Positions 1-6,038 are shown, numbered from the stretch's first letter. The stretch is DNA of 9,186 bases from JAJYZP01 sp049964535 (GCA_049964535.1 JBMFXG010000109.1:1-9186); one strand, 5' to 3'. The notes: generated by a model not told the origin, from the sequence alone. Numbers and translations are program-made.

Positions 1-729
1 CTGATCGGGATGGAGTGCCCACTTCCCATCGAAGCCCAGGGTTGCAGTCCGCCGACAGTAGTCCGCTAGACCTTCGCCATCTCGAACCTTGAGATACGGT
101 CCATCGATAACTTGAAGACCGTGAGCACGTCCGGCCATGAGAATCTTGGAGAACACGTAGTGAAAGTGGTCTCCTGGATACTCCGATATCTGTACGCCTC
201 CTGTCAAGACCGGCATCTCCATCGAGGCGGCGAAGTCCGCCGGGCCAAAAACGATCGTCTCCAGACGAGGAGAGGCTGCGCAGATCTCTTCGACCTGTAT
301 CAAACCTTGAGTGGTCTCGATTTGAGCTTCGATCCCAATGTGGCCCACTGGAAGCCCTGCGTTCTTCTCCACCTGCGTCAACAGCAGGTCGAGAGCGATC
401 ACATCTGCAGCACGCTGCACCTTCGGAAGCATCACTTCGTCCAGCCGTTCTCCAGCTTGACTCACGACTTCGACGACATCTCCATAGGTCCATGCGGTAT
501 CCCATGCGTTGACTCGTACACACAGTACTCGATCATCCCAAGACTGATCTCGGATAGCCGACACCACCTTCGACCGAGCCTCAATCTTCTCTGAAGGAGC
601 AACCGAGTCTTCCAGGTCCAGGAATGACATGTCAGCCGGAATAGAGAGCGCTTTCGACAGAAAACGCTCTGAGGAACCAGGAACAGAGAGGCAAGAACGC
701 CTGGGAAGTGCACGCGACCGCTGAGACAT
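1..729 (-). CDS. HpcH/HpaI aldolase/citrate lyase family CoA-ester lyase (malyl/citramalyl-CoA lyase-like), 3' end cut by window
   Basis: This is a cytoplasmic TIM-barrel lyase that would split a 3-hydroxyacyl-CoA such as malyl-, beta-methylmalyl- or citramalyl-CoA into a 2-oxoacid (or glyoxylate) and an acyl-CoA, using Mg2+. The visible 243 residues run in frame to the window edge; the family is usually about 270-320 residues, so only the C-terminus is missing. The N-terminal RSCLSVPGSS (11-20) and FLDLEDSVAP (36-45) are typical. R72 in VRVN, E138 in IEAQIET and D165 in FGPADF match the substrate arginine and the two Mg2+ ligands of the family. ISEYPGDHFHY (181-191) and LGFDGKWALHP (231-241) match the malyl-CoA-lyase-like branch. 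The ATG at 729 is the only in-frame start nearby and has no Shine-Dalgarno, but TAAAGT lies 8 nt upstream. A terminator separates it from the hydrolase gene, so it is probably transcribed alone. The family is certain; the exact substrate is not. Confidence 0.93.
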   Translation of the reverse strand, partial: MSQRSRALPRRSCLSVPGSSERFLSKALSIPADMSFLDLEDSVAPSEKIEARSKVVSAIRDQSWDDRVLCVRVNAWDTAWTYGDVVEVVSQAGERLDEVMLPKVQRAADVIALDLLLTQVEKNAGLPVGHIGIEAQIETTQGLIQVEEICAASPRLETIVFGPADFAASMEMPVLTGGVQISEYPGDHFHYVFSKILMAGRAHGLQVIDGPYLKVRDGEGLADYCRRTATLGFDGKWALHPDQ

Positions 730-737
730 AGAAAGGT

Positions 738-743
738 ACTTTA
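738..743 (-). promoter_or_regulatory. Putative -10 box TAAAGT, CoA-ester lyase gene
   Basis: TAAAGT on the minus strand ends 8 nt before the ATG at 729. This spacing puts the transcription start at or next to the start codon, so the mRNA would be leaderless or nearly so, which fits the lack of a Shine-Dalgarno. I see no good -35 at 16-18 bp; TTGCCA lies about 20 bp upstream, next to the T-run of the preceding terminator. The call rests on recurrence of the arrangement at other genes in the window. Confidence 0.4.
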
Positions 744-767
744 GCGGAGATTCTTCACGCGATTGGC

Positions 768-807
768 AAAATCGATGACACTCTCCGCTAGAAGAGTGTC
801 ATCGATT
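768..807 (-). terminator. Rho-independent terminator after dienelactone hydrolase
   Basis: A perfect 15-bp inverted repeat (770-784 with 793-807; arm AATCGATGACACTCT) encloses an 8-nt loop. On the minus strand it begins 19 nt after the hydrolase stop codon and runs into TTTT. The plus-strand side has no T-run, so it acts leftward. The stem is unusually long and only 6 of 15 pairs are G-C. Confidence 0.7.
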
Positions 808-825
808 CACCAAACCATCGGTGTG

Positions 826-1506
826 CTAGCGAATCGTCTCTCGCAAGAAGGGAAGAAGACGGTCCCACGCCTGAGAGGATGCAGCTGCATCGTAGACCTC
901 TGGCCGGGTGTCGTTGAAGAATGCATGCTCCGTGCCAGGGTAGATGTAGAACTCAACATCTTTACCAAGGTCCTCGAGCTCCTTTTCAAGTGCACGCACG
1001 AACTCTGGATTAGCGAAACCATCGTGCTCCGCATAGTGCCCTTGAACTGCCGCCGTCATAGCCTCATAGTTCGGCTTCGCATCCGGCCAAGGAATCACGC
1101 CGTAGAACGGGGCAACGGCAGATACCTGCTCCGCCATCGTGGTAGCCAATACATACGCCAGGCCACCGCCCATGCAGAAACCAACGACGCCAACTGTAGA
1201 ACGATTCGAGCGTCCAAGCAGCTCTCTGACCGCTCCACTCAGAGCCTTCGATGCCTCCGTAAGCTGAAGCGCCATCATCTCCTTGCCCGCTTCATCGGGC
1301 TCCTCAACGACCTTCCCGTCGTAGAGGTCAGGGGCAAGCGCCACAAATCCTGCGGCAGCGAAGCGATCGCATACCTCTTTGATGTGATCGACGAGGCCCC
1401 ACCACTCCTGGATGACCACAACACCCGGGCCGGTTCCTGCTGCTGGCACCGCCAAATATCCACTGGCAGTGTGACCATTACTTGGAAATTCAATCATTTG
1501 TCCCAC
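826..1506 (-). CDS. Dienelactone hydrolase family protein (alpha/beta hydrolase)
   Basis: This 226-residue cytoplasmic alpha/beta hydrolase has the length expected for the dienelactone hydrolase (carboxymethylenebutenolidase) family, which opens dienelactones to maleylacetate in chlorocatechol degradation; many members act on other esters or lactones. The triad is complete: nucleophile C111 in GFCMGG, D162 in AEHDG and H194 in GTEHAF. E34 in IQEWWG corresponds to the glutamate that holds the resting cysteine. The GTG at 1506 is favoured because TAGATT sits 6 nt upstream, as at other leaderless genes here. The ATG at 1497 (residue 4) is an alternative, with GGGA 3 nt and GGAG 11 nt before it. 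No catechol dioxygenase or maleylacetate reductase is nearby, so a role in aromatic degradation is not supported by context. A strong terminator follows the stop. Confidence 0.95.
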   Translation of the reverse strand: MGQMIEFPSNGHTASGYLAVPAAGTGPGVVVIQEWWGLVDHIKEVCDRFAAAGFVALAPDLYDGKVVEEPDEAGKEMMALQLTEASKALSGAVRELLGRSNRSTVGVVGFCMGGGLAYVLATTMAEQVSAVAPFYGVIPWPDAKPNYEAMTAAVQGHYAEHDGFANPEFVRALEKELEDLGKDVEFYIYPGTEHAFFNDTRPEVYDAAASSQAWDRLLPFLRETIR

Positions 1507-1512
1507 ATCTCC

Positions 1513-1518
1513 AATCTA
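1513..1518 (-). promoter_or_regulatory. Putative -10 box TAGATT, dienelactone hydrolase
   Basis: TAGATT lies 6 nt upstream of the GTG at 1506, in the same arrangement as other starts in this window. The intervening GGAGAT would be a Shine-Dalgarno only for the ATG at 1497 (11-nt spacing). No convincing -35 is visible. Confidence 0.35.
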
Positions 1519-1604
1519 ACCACCAAGACGGAGAGCAGCGACCCTTCCAAAGCTCACGTTGCAAGCCTCCTCCGCCGCAAGCATCAAGCTCAACGGGCTG
1601 GGCT

Positions 1605-1622
1605 ACGTACCGGAGCGTACGT
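1605..1622. repeat. Inverted repeat ACGTAC-N6-GTACGT in divergent intergenic region
   Basis: A perfect 6-bp inverted repeat with a 6-bp spacer sits midway between the divergent starts at 1506 (-) and 1698 (+). Size and position suit a dimeric regulator operator, but nothing identifies the protein. The rest of the 190-bp gap shows no other feature. Confidence 0.25.
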
Positions 1623-1685
1623 CATCGACCCTCTTCGCCCCTCGACCTCGTGTTCGCAGCGCGCCCTTCTGAAAATGAAGCCAAG

Positions 1686-1691
1686 TAAACT
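1686..1691 (+). promoter_or_regulatory. Putative -10 box TAAACT, gene at 1698
   Basis: TAAACT ends 6 nt before the ATG at 1698 and no Shine-Dalgarno lies between, so the transcript would be leaderless. No clear -35 is seen. Confidence 0.4.
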
Positions 1692-1697
1692 AGCGTC

Positions 1698-2273
1698 ATG
1701 GTAGGTAACTCATCGACTCAAGCTCAAGAGAAGCCGTTCGTAACTGATGACAACCAGTTACTCATACGTGAGGCCCGTCGTCGTCAGCGCCGCTTTCGAG
1801 CCGGCATTGGAGCACTTGTTGTCCTCATCGCCATCTCGATTCTCGTCATCGGATACCATCTTGGCGGATCGTCGGCAGGACCCCGATCGAATGCACTCAC
1901 ACCGGCCCAGAACGCGAAAACACTTACCCACAGCTCACCGACCCGGTTTCTACAGTGCAATGGTGTCGCCGCAATACGTCCAAAGAACTTCATCATCGCC
2001 TGTGCCGACGGCAACACCGCCGTGCAGAACACTCACTGGACAACCTGGTCGGAGAGTCATGCAGTGGGCACTACGACCTTTGTAGTTAATCTCTGCGTTC
2101 CGTACTGCGCCGCATCACCGCTCACGACCATTCACGGCGCAAAAGTCGAGCTCTCCCGGCCAGTTAAACACCGAAACGCGACCTACTTTACGTCGGTAGA
2201 TGTTCTCTACACCTTCAAGGGTAAGGTCCACAACTACGAGGTTTCAAACCTACCAACGCATCCGCTCAACTGA
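1698..2273 (+). CDS. Hypothetical membrane-anchored extracytoplasmic protein with four conserved-looking cysteines
   Basis: I do not recognise a named family. The 191-residue protein has a short charged cytoplasmic N-terminus (RRRQRRFR at 28-35), one strongly hydrophobic segment (about 36-53) and a polar C-terminal domain, so it is probably a type II membrane protein with its C-terminus outside. The outer domain has C87, C102, C133 and C137 in the pattern QCNG, ACADGN, LCVPYCA, with aromatic residues in HWTTWSE and a terminal beta-like stretch YFTSVDVLYTF. From memory, unnamed secreted actinobacterial proteins share this C-DG-W-C-P-C layout; the cysteines could form two disulfides. The ATG at 1698 is favoured by the TAAACT box 6 nt upstream. 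It diverges from the hydrolase and converges on the GntR gene, and neither neighbour suggests a role. Confidence 0.82.
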   Translation: MVGNSSTQAQEKPFVTDDNQLLIREARRRQRRFRAGIGALVVLIAISILVIGYHLGGSSAGPRSNALTPAQNAKTLTHSSPTRFLQCNGVAAIRPKNFIIACADGNTAVQNTHWTTWSESHAVGTTTFVVNLCVPYCAASPLTTIHGAKVELSRPVKHRNATYFTSVDVLYTFKGKVHNYEVSNLPTHPLN

Positions 2274-2278
2274 GCTTT
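2264..2278 (+). terminator. Weak terminator-like hairpin at the end of the 1698-2273 gene
   Basis: GCTC (2264-2267) pairs with GAGC (2272-2275) over a 4-nt loop and is followed by TTT. The stem overlaps the stop codon and is short, so this is a weak candidate. The 75 bp between this stop and the GntR stop hold nothing stronger on either strand. Confidence 0.22.
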
Positions 2279-2348
2279 GGCCTGCCTCCAAAACTGCGCT
2301 AACAGACTTATCGATACCCAGGTCTCGTAGTGCGAAGCAACTGACACG

Positions 2349-2792
2349 TCATCGATGAAGACCGACCTCTCGCGCGGAGCGGCCCGTATCGAGCTTTACG
2401 AGCAAGGCAATCAAGTCTTCTCTGCGATAGCCACGCTGGCGAGCTAGCAGGAGAAGCTCTCGTGCTTTGCGAACGAGTTCCCCTTGGTCCAAAGTACCTG
2501 AAACCCTACTCGTACGGCCACGTCCCATCTCAATGAGGCCCTCGTCCCGCAAAACTCTCAGCGCCTTGAGGACTGTATTGGTATTGACCGAGAGCTCCTG
2601 TGCCAGATAGCGAGCTTGAGGAAGACGCTCACCCGGGCTAGCCTCGCCCTCTGCGATCGCTCGCCTCAGTGCTGCTGCGACCTGGAGGTGCAGCGATTGA
2701 GGCTCGGCCCGATCAACAGGGTTGAGCGATGCTCGCCACGGAGCGTCAACAGGAACTTTCGTAGCAGCCGTCGAGCTTGCCAACAACGTCAT
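2349..2792 (-). CDS. GntR family transcriptional regulator, YtrA subfamily
   Basis: This is a DNA-binding repressor of the short YtrA type. From the ATG at 2792 it has 147 residues. The winged helix spans about residues 34-97: LHLQVAAALRRAIAEG, then PGERLPQARYLAQEL, then SVNTNTVLKALRVLRDEGLI, and the wing MGRGRTSRVSG. A tail of about 45 residues (ELVRKARELLLLARQRGY onward) is too short for a FadR or HutC effector domain and fits the YtrA dimerisation helices. The frame stays open upstream to a GTG at 2882, adding 30 very basic residues; the shorter start is preferred because the family begins close to the winged helix and TATTGT lies about 30 bp upstream of it. YtrA regulators usually sit with ABC transporter genes, but none is present here. 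An inverted repeat over its own promoter suggests autoregulation. Confidence 0.85.
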   Translation of the reverse strand: MTLLASSTAATKVPVDAPWRASLNPVDRAEPQSLHLQVAAALRRAIAEGEASPGERLPQARYLAQELSVNTNTVLKALRVLRDEGLIEMGRGRTSRVSGTLDQGELVRKARELLLLARQRGYRREDLIALLVKLDTGRSAREVGLHR

Positions 2793-2798
2793 ATTCGA

Positions 2799-2848
2799 AT
2801 GGTACTCGCCACGATTTCTTACAATACCATCAAGCCGATTACGACGTA
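2799..2848 (-). promoter_or_regulatory. Putative promoter and operator region of the GntR gene
   Basis: TATTGT (2821-2826, minus strand) is a possible -10. An inverted repeat, ATGGTA at 2799-2804 and TACCAT at 2825-2830, flanks the expected transcription start, and a small palindrome TACG-A-CGTA lies at 2840-2848 near the -35 position. GntR dimers bind short GT/AC inverted repeats, so either could be an autoregulatory operator. This is inferred from position only. Confidence 0.3.
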
Positions 2849-3120
2849 GTCGGCTCTGGCTCATCCGCCGCTGAGCCGACACCGAACCGAGATCGACCGA
2901 TGATCCGATTGCTCGTGCGACGCCCAGCGACCTACAGGCTCACCCTCACGATTCGTACAACGCTGCACGAGAGATCGTTGACGAGCAAGAAGTCTGCGCT
3001 CAGTCCCGAGAAACCCATAGGCAGGTCGGCACTTCCATCACCATCACCGCCCGAAGCGACCCTACACAGGAGACTGTTCACAGATCTCGCCTCTCATGCA
3101 ACAGGGCCACAGGAGTCGCT

Positions 3121-3357
3121 TCAACTCAGCCCGGCGGACTCTTGAGAAGGCGAGCACCGCACTTCGAAATCAGGACCGACGATAACAACGGGCCCCTCCT
3201 CGCGAAATCGGCCCTTCTCAGGGAGCGAGCACCGCCGTCCGCGTTCGCCAGGTGACACAAACCCCTCGGCCTGATCGACCGCTCCAAGTTTGCTATGAAG
3301 CAATGCGATGGCCCAATCGAATTGAGGATCGACCACAGGACGTTGCGATTCGGTCAT
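3121..3357 (-). CDS. Doubtful small ORF, 78 aa
   Basis: An ATG at 3357 is preceded on the minus strand by GAGGG at 9-nt spacing, a fair Shine-Dalgarno, and the frame gives 78 residues. The first third (MTESQRPVVDPQFDWAIALL) looks protein-like; the rest is Gly-, Arg- and Pro-rich with no recognisable motif. An exact 11-nt repeat, GCGAGCACCGC, occurs twice inside it, 75 nt (25 codons) apart, so the encoded RCS recurs in register. It lacks neighbours that would suggest a function and may be chance. Confidence 0.2.
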   Translation of the reverse strand: MTESQRPVVDPQFDWAIALLHSKLGAVDQAEGFVSPGERGRRCSLPEKGRFREEGPVVIVGPDFEVRCSPSQESAGLS

Positions 3358-3450
3358 CAAGTAGTGCCCTCGCTCGACGACGAGTCGCCAACGCTATCGT
3401 GAGGACGAACTCGTCCCTGACTCTTTGTACTGACTCTCCCTAACTTTGTG

Positions 3451-3471
3451 ACCACCGAAGAGTGCGGTGGT
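3451..3471. repeat. GC-rich hairpin ACCACCG-N7-CGGTGGT
   Basis: A perfect 7-bp stem with a 7-nt loop in the gene-poor region. Neither strand continues into a T-run, so it is not an obvious intrinsic terminator. It may be part of a structured RNA or a binding site. Confidence 0.25.
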
Positions 3472-3798
3472 GGAACGTTGCCTCCCATCACGAGCATCGG
3501 CCTCGACGAGAAAGGTTCGCGGTAGATACCGTGAAGGTCGACCGTTCTCTGACGCTCGAGGAGGGTCTAGAACCAAAGCTCAGCACCTGCTGCGCTCCAC
3601 CTTGTACCGACACTGACGAGCACTACGCCGATCGTCCTGGAACCTATTCTGTACTGCGTCTGGATGGATCTCCACAGGTTGCTCTCGGCTCGCTACCGCT
3701 CTACAAATACCCGCCGCCCCACTTCCTGGTCCCACCTCTACGAAGAGCCAAGCCACCGTGTTTGATGAGCCTCAACCGTCGAACAATCGCTCCGCTCG

Positions 3799-4398
3799 TC
3801 AACGTCCAAGTCGAGGCGGGAACGGAGCCAACAACGACTCCGAGGGCGCACTCACCGACTGAGCCTGTGGAGTTCGCAGACCCGCACACTCTCTCACCGC
3901 TATGACCACTCGACCACTGCGAGTGTCGAGTGAGTTCTCCCTCGCCACGACCTTCATAACTGCTTCGTCAACTAGGCGATATGAGCACGACTCAATCCAA
4001 CGATCCGCCAAGGGAACCTCGGAGTCGTAAGGATCTATCTCTCGCGACCCAAGGAGCATCGTCGTCTCAGAGTGCACACTCGGAAAGATCACATCGGGGT
4101 CGAAGTGATCGTACTCGTCGACAAACTCATGCAAAATGCAGTCTTGGCGGTGATCGACCCAGGCTACGTAGGCTTCGCCCACTCCCTCTTCAACGCTTGA
4201 ACTACTCGTGATCGATCCAACCACGGTCCAAAGCTCCCCCAGTTCATAACGATGCTGCAGGAGTCGACGCATAGCGGCAAGCAGTGAAGCAGAGTCGTCA
4301 CCGATCTCCCACAGGAGTGGGAATATCGCATCGACAAAATCTGCCGACGAAACCCAATCCCAGCCAACTATGTGACGGAGCTGTTCAACGCCTCTCAC
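3799..4398 (-). CDS. Hypothetical acidic protein downstream of fumC
   Basis: I do not recognise the family. The 199-residue frame looks coding for about its first 155 residues: alternating hydrophobic and charged residues, a helix-like IFPLLWEIGDD and LLAAMRRLLQHRYEL, then the Ser-rich turn VVGSITSSSSVEEG, followed by a very acidic part rich in Asp, Glu and His (ILHEFVDEYDHFDPD). The last 45 residues are Arg-, Pro- and Ser-rich and less convincing. It has no signal peptide or membrane segment, so it is probably cytosolic. It starts with GTG at 4398, 42 nt after the fumC stop on the same strand, and could be co-transcribed; however, the octamer GCTAGTCT, also found before fumC, lies 6 nt upstream of its start and suggests its own leaderless promoter. 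The acidic cluster could bind a metal, but that is a guess. Confidence 0.62.
   Translation of the reverse strand: MRGVEQLRHIVGWDWVSSADFVDAIFPLLWEIGDDSASLLAAMRRLLQHRYELGELWTVVGSITSSSSVEEGVGEAYVAWVDHRQDCILHEFVDEYDHFDPDVIFPSVHSETTMLLGSREIDPYDSEVPLADRWIESCSYRLVDEAVMKVVARENSLDTRSGRVVIAVRECAGLRTPQAQSVSAPSESLLAPFPPRLGR
3907..3932. repeat. Inverted repeat CACTCGAC / GTCGAGTG
   Basis: An 8-bp perfect stem, extended by 3 bp past a bulged C, with a 3-nt loop. It lies inside the distal part of the hypothetical gene, just after the point where that protein stops looking well-formed. Without a T-run it is not a classic terminator. Confidence 0.25.
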
Positions 4399-4404
4399 AG
4401 TCTC

Positions 4405-4410
4405 AGACTA
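4405..4410 (-). promoter_or_regulatory. Putative -10 box TAGTCT, hypothetical gene at 4398
   Basis: TAGTCT, within GCTAGTCT, ends 6 nt before the GTG at 4398. The same octamer precedes fumC. No -35 is evident. A short ATCTT-TGCG-AAGAT hairpin lies between it and the fumC stop and could weakly end fumC transcription. Confidence 0.35.
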
Positions 4411-4440
4411 GCCCAAATCTTCGCAAAGATCTCGACCCGC

Positions 4441-5844
4441 CTAGCGTAGGATGCCTCCTCGAGTCATTGCTTGCACGTTCAGAGCGACCTCGGCCTCCGC
4501 AGGAGTGAGAAGGCCCTCATCTACTACGATCGACTTGAGGTCACGCCCTTCCGCTATCGCTCGCTTGATCACCTTCGCTGCGGCCTCGTACCCGATATAT
4601 GGGTTCAGCGCAGTGCCAACCGATGGCGAAGAGAGGGCGTAGTTCCGACATCGCTCCTCATCGGCAGTGATCCCCGCAACGCACTTGGTAGCTAGTGCCA
4701 CCGAGACCGATGCCAACAAGGAGATGGAATCGAGAAGATTCATCGCCAGAACCGGGAGCATCACGTTGAGTTCGAGCGTCCCAGCTGCGCCTGCGAACGA
4801 GACCGTTGCATCGTTACCGATCACCTGAGCAACCACCTGACACACCGCCTCCGGCACGACAGGGTTGACCTTCCCCGGCATGATCGAAGAGCCTGGTTGG
4901 AGATCTGGCAGGTGAATTTCGCCGAGTCCACACATCGGTCCCGATGAAAGAAGGCGGAGATCGTTCGCGACCTTATACAACCCAACCGCGATCGATTTCA
5001 GGGCGCCTGAAAGCTCAACAAGAGAGTCTCGTCCGCCGTGGGCCTCGAAGTGATTGCGAGCCTCATGGAGAGAGAGTCCAGTTTTTTGATTGAGCTCGCT
5101 CAACGTAATGGTCGCAAATCCTGGCGGGGCATTGAGTCCCGTTCCAACCGCTGTCCCTCCAAGGGGCACCTCTTGCACGCGAGGCAAGACACTCTCGAGG
5201 CGTTCAATCCCATAACGAGCAATTGCACCGTAGCCGGAGAACTCCTGGCCCAAGGTAACCGGCGTTGCGTCCATGAGATGTGTCCGTCCTGATTTCACCA
5301 CGTTAGCGAAGGCCTGGGAGCGCTCCTCGAAGGCGTCACCGAGAACCTTGAGTGCGGGAATGAGCGCAAAGGTCGTCTCGTACGCCGCCGCTAAGTGGAT
5401 TGCAGTTGGGAAAACGTCGTTCGAGGATTGAGACGCGTTCACATGGTCGTTCGGACGGACCTCTTGGCCGGTGATCAAGAGGGCCTTCCTTGCAAGTACC
5501 TCATTGACGTTCATGTTGGTCGAAGTACCGGAACCCGTTTGAAAAACGTCAACCGGAAAAGATCCGAGATCATGTGAGCTCAGCAACTCCGCGGCAGCGC
5601 TCTTGATACTGTCAGCCACATCCGTAGGTATCACACCAAGGGTCGCGTTCGCTTGCGCAGCAGCGTCTTTAATCCGGAGCAAAGCGTTGATCAAAGAGAG
5701 AGGTAGCCGATGGTGAGATATCGGAAAGTTATCAACGGCTCGCTGCGTCTGAGCACCCCACAGAGCATCCTTCGACACCTGAACTTCGCCCATGGAATCG
5801 TGTTCAAGTCGCACTTCATGGCCAGTTGTAGACGGTGAATCCAT
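4441..5844 (-). CDS. fumC: Fumarate hydratase, class II
   Basis: This enzyme reversibly hydrates fumarate to L-malate in the TCA cycle, as a cytosolic iron-independent homotetramer. From the ATG at 5844 it has 467 residues, normal for the family. The three conserved regions are present: GSGTSTNMN (104-112), SGRTHLMDATP (185-195, H189) and the signature GSSIMPGKVNP (318-328). S319, K325 and N327 match the E. coli catalytic serine, lysine and asparagine. NDHVNASQSSNDVFPTA (132-148) favours fumarase over aspartase, and LPDLQPGSS is typical of actinobacterial FumC. The frame is open to a GTG at 5880, but that GTG lies inside a likely -35 hexamer (GTGACA), and the family starts close to residue 1 as given here. 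The mRNA is probably leaderless, with TAGTCT 7 nt before the ATG. It diverges from the NlpC/P60 gene. Confidence 0.98.
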   Translation of the reverse strand: MDSPSTTGHEVRLEHDSMGEVQVSKDALWGAQTQRAVDNFPISHHRLPLSLINALLRIKDAAAQANATLGVIPTDVADSIKSAAAELLSSHDLGSFPVDVFQTGSGTSTNMNVNEVLARKALLITGQEVRPNDHVNASQSSNDVFPTAIHLAAAYETTFALIPALKVLGDAFEERSQAFANVVKSGRTHLMDATPVTLGQEFSGYGAIARYGIERLESVLPRVQEVPLGGTAVGTGLNAPPGFATITLSELNQKTGLSLHEARNHFEAHGGRDSLVELSGALKSIAVGLYKVANDLRLLSSGPMCGLGEIHLPDLQPGSSIMPGKVNPVVPEAVCQVVAQVIGNDATVSFAGAAGTLELNVMLPVLAMNLLDSISLLASVSVALATKCVAGITADEERCRNYALSSPSVGTALNPYIGYEAAAKVIKRAIAEGRDLKSIVVDEGLLTPAEAEVALNVQAMTRGGILR

Positions 5845-5851
5845 AGTTGTG

Positions 5852-5880
5852 AGACTAGCTCCAACTACGCTCCCTGTCAC
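5852..5880 (-). promoter_or_regulatory. fumC promoter: GTGACA-N17-TAGTCT
   Basis: On the minus strand, GTGACA (5875-5880) matches the -35 consensus TTGACA at 5 of 6 positions and is separated by exactly 17 bp from TAGTCT (5852-5857). The -10 ends 7 nt before the ATG at 5844, so transcription should begin at or within a base or two of the start codon. This is the best promoter in the window. Confidence 0.6.
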
Positions 5881-5970
5881 ATTGAAGCTCGAGCGATCGC
5901 TCTTAACTCACTCGATACTCCGATTTATTCCCACTAATTCTCTGAAAAGCTCGGGCATCGTACGCTTCTC

Positions 5971-5979
5971 TGCTAGTTT
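5971..5979 (+). promoter_or_regulatory. Putative extended -10 (TGC-TAGTTT) for the NlpC/P60 gene
   Basis: TGCTAGTTT has the TGnTAnnnT form of an extended -10, which can work without a good -35, and none is seen. Transcription from it would give a leader of about 50 nt before the ATG at 6035, holding a possible short ORF. Confidence 0.4.
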
Positions 5980-5990
5980 TATTCACCATT

Positions 5991-6038
5991 GTGTGCTCGA
6001 ACCTGTCCCCGACAGCGGAGAAAGTAGGACGACCATGA
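5991..6038 (+). CDS. Possible 15-codon upstream ORF overlapping the NlpC/P60 start
   Basis: A GTG 11 nt after the -10 box opens a frame encoding VCSNLSPTAEKVGRP, whose TGA overlaps the next ATG as ATGA (6035-6038). Such overlaps commonly allow translational coupling. The peptide has no attenuator-like codon run. It may be chance: the NlpC/P60 gene also has its own weak Shine-Dalgarno in AGTAGGACGACC. Confidence 0.2.
   Translation: MCSNLSPTAEKVGRP

Larger units (their letters stand above)
2883..3798. other. Long gene-poor intergenic stretch
   Basis: About 0.9 kb without a convincing gene on either strand. Open frames here are short, or rich in Pro, Arg and Ser like random translation, and none shows a recognisable domain. 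The only items seen are a weak 78-codon frame (3121-3357, -), an 11-nt direct repeat (3150-3160 and 3225-3235) and a GC-rich hairpin (3451-3471). I saw no tRNA T-arm or core motif of RNase P RNA, SRP RNA or tmRNA. It may be decayed coding sequence or hold an unrecognised small RNA. Confidence 0.5.

Noticed and set aside
763..1704. 313-codon plus-strand frame antisense to the dienelactone hydrolase
   Set aside because: It mirrors a gene with an intact triad and its translation is Arg-, Cys- and Ser-rich with no domain.
2777..3145. 122-codon plus-strand frame
   Set aside because: It starts antisense inside the GntR gene and reads as low-information Arg/Ser/Pro sequence.
3462..3905. 147-codon plus-strand frame
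   Set aside because: Pro-, Thr- and Cys-rich random-like translation, no ribosome binding site, and it overlaps the tail of the better minus-strand gene.
5792..6034. N-terminal extension of the NlpC/P60 frame by 81 residues
   Set aside because: It would overlap the fumC start and promoter and hide the signal peptide that begins at the ATG at 6035.
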